From NCBI GenBank assembly GCA_023436825.1, contig JAEZHS010000420.1:1-6031 (forward strand): DNA of 6,031 nucleotides, given 5' to 3'. Source of the DNA: Pseudomonadota bacterium. GTDB taxonomy: Bacteria > Pseudomonadota > Alphaproteobacteria > Reyranellales > Reyranellaceae. Made by a program: the position numbers and the translations under genes. Every line of letters starts with the position of its first letter. Position 1 is the stretch's first letter. The notes below the pieces were generated by a model. That model was not told where the DNA came from, searched no databases, and saw nothing but the letters and a program-made list of their open reading frames with translations. Below are positions 5,960 to 6,031 of the stretch, one piece after another.

Positions 5960-6031
5960 ATGCCGCCGCCTCATGTCATTGGACCGCGAGCTGCCAGACC
6001 CGCTCATGCTCTTCCGGACCGCGAGCTTCCA
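5960..6031 (+). CDS. Possible 5' end of a divergent gene, cut by the window edge
   Basis: An ATG at 5960 follows GGAG (5950-5953) with a six-base spacer, just downstream of the operator-like dyad, so it is placed exactly where a gene divergent from and co-regulated with the MarR/exporter operon should start. The frame stays open for 24 codons to the window end. However, from about codon 4 the bases are two tandem palindromic repeat units, and the translation (MPPPHVIGPRAARPAHALPD...) resembles no domain I know. It may be a gene start disrupted by repeat insertion, a short leader, or non-coding DNA with a chance start. The product is not recognisable. Confidence 0.3.
   Translation, partial: MPPPHVIGPRAARPAHALPDRELP
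5971..6031 (+). repeat. Tandem REP-like palindromic repeat units (copies B and C, C truncated)
   Basis: Two units follow each other. Copy B (5971-6003) is TCATG, five bases, GGACC, arm GCGAGCT (5986-5992), loop GCC, then an imperfect complementary arm ending CGC. Copy C (6004-6031) is TCATG, seven bases, GGACC, arm GCGAGCT (6021-6027), loop TCC, then A, where the window ends. GGACCGCGAGCT is repeated exactly at 5981-5992 and 6016-6027, 35 bp apart. Copy A at 8-40 (minus strand) shares the order and the 14 bases TCTTCCGGACCGCG. If the pattern holds, copy C continues with GCTCGC outside the window. These look like a genome-wide extragenic palindrome family, clustered here beside the MarR operator. 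Confidence 0.6.

Noticed and set aside
1..6031. tRNA, rRNA, CRISPR array, insertion sequence or phage attachment site
   Set aside because: Reading both strands I saw no tRNA-like cloverleaf, spaced direct-repeat array, transposase motif or IS-type terminal repeats.

Overview
The window is GC-rich with strong third-position G/C bias, and it looks like a chromosomal accessory region of a high-GC proteobacterium. An alphaproteobacterium of the Rhizobiales/Reyranella/Rhodospirillales sort fits best. That guess rests on the mix of luciferase-like and Old Yellow Enzyme flavoproteins, the adducin-like class II aldolase, and base composition; no rRNA or other taxonomic marker is present.

Layout. 1-40: a palindromic repeat unit directly after the stop of the first gene. 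41-1045 (-): luciferase-like (LLM-class) flavin-dependent oxidoreductase. 1081-1584 (+): small hypothetical protein resembling immunity-type proteins, with weaker codon bias than its neighbours and an apparent single-base frameshift near its 3' end. 1581-2069 (-): CoA-binding (YccU-type) Rossmann protein. 2085-3242 (+): YqjM-like Old Yellow Enzyme, diverging from the CoA-binding gene with only 15 bp between start codons. 3243-3504: non-coding stretch with a perfect 10-bp inverted repeat. 3505-4266 (+): class II aldolase/adducin-family protein. 4276-5457 (-) and 5454-5912 (-): a translationally coupled pair, MarR-family regulator then Bcr/CflA-type MFS exporter, converging on the aldolase with a 9-bp gap. 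5910-5950: nested palindromes, a likely MarR operator. 5960-6031 (+): a divergent start codon with a good ribosome binding site whose reading frame runs at once into two tandem copies of a palindromic repeat like the one at 1-40.

How the genes may work together. Only the MarR/MFS pair has direct evidence of joint function: a four-base stop/start overlap plus an upstream operator-like dyad, the usual form of a ligand-induced efflux operon. The two flavin enzymes, the CoA-binding protein and the aldolase-like protein sit on alternating strands with short gaps and look like a collection of individually transcribed metabolic or detoxification genes. I see no proof that they form one pathway.

Most worth a second look: the REP-like palindromes at both ends, the frameshifted immunity-like gene, the Cys-to-His change in the Old Yellow Enzyme flavin motif, the missing catalytic Glu in the aldolase-like protein, and the nested MarR operator.
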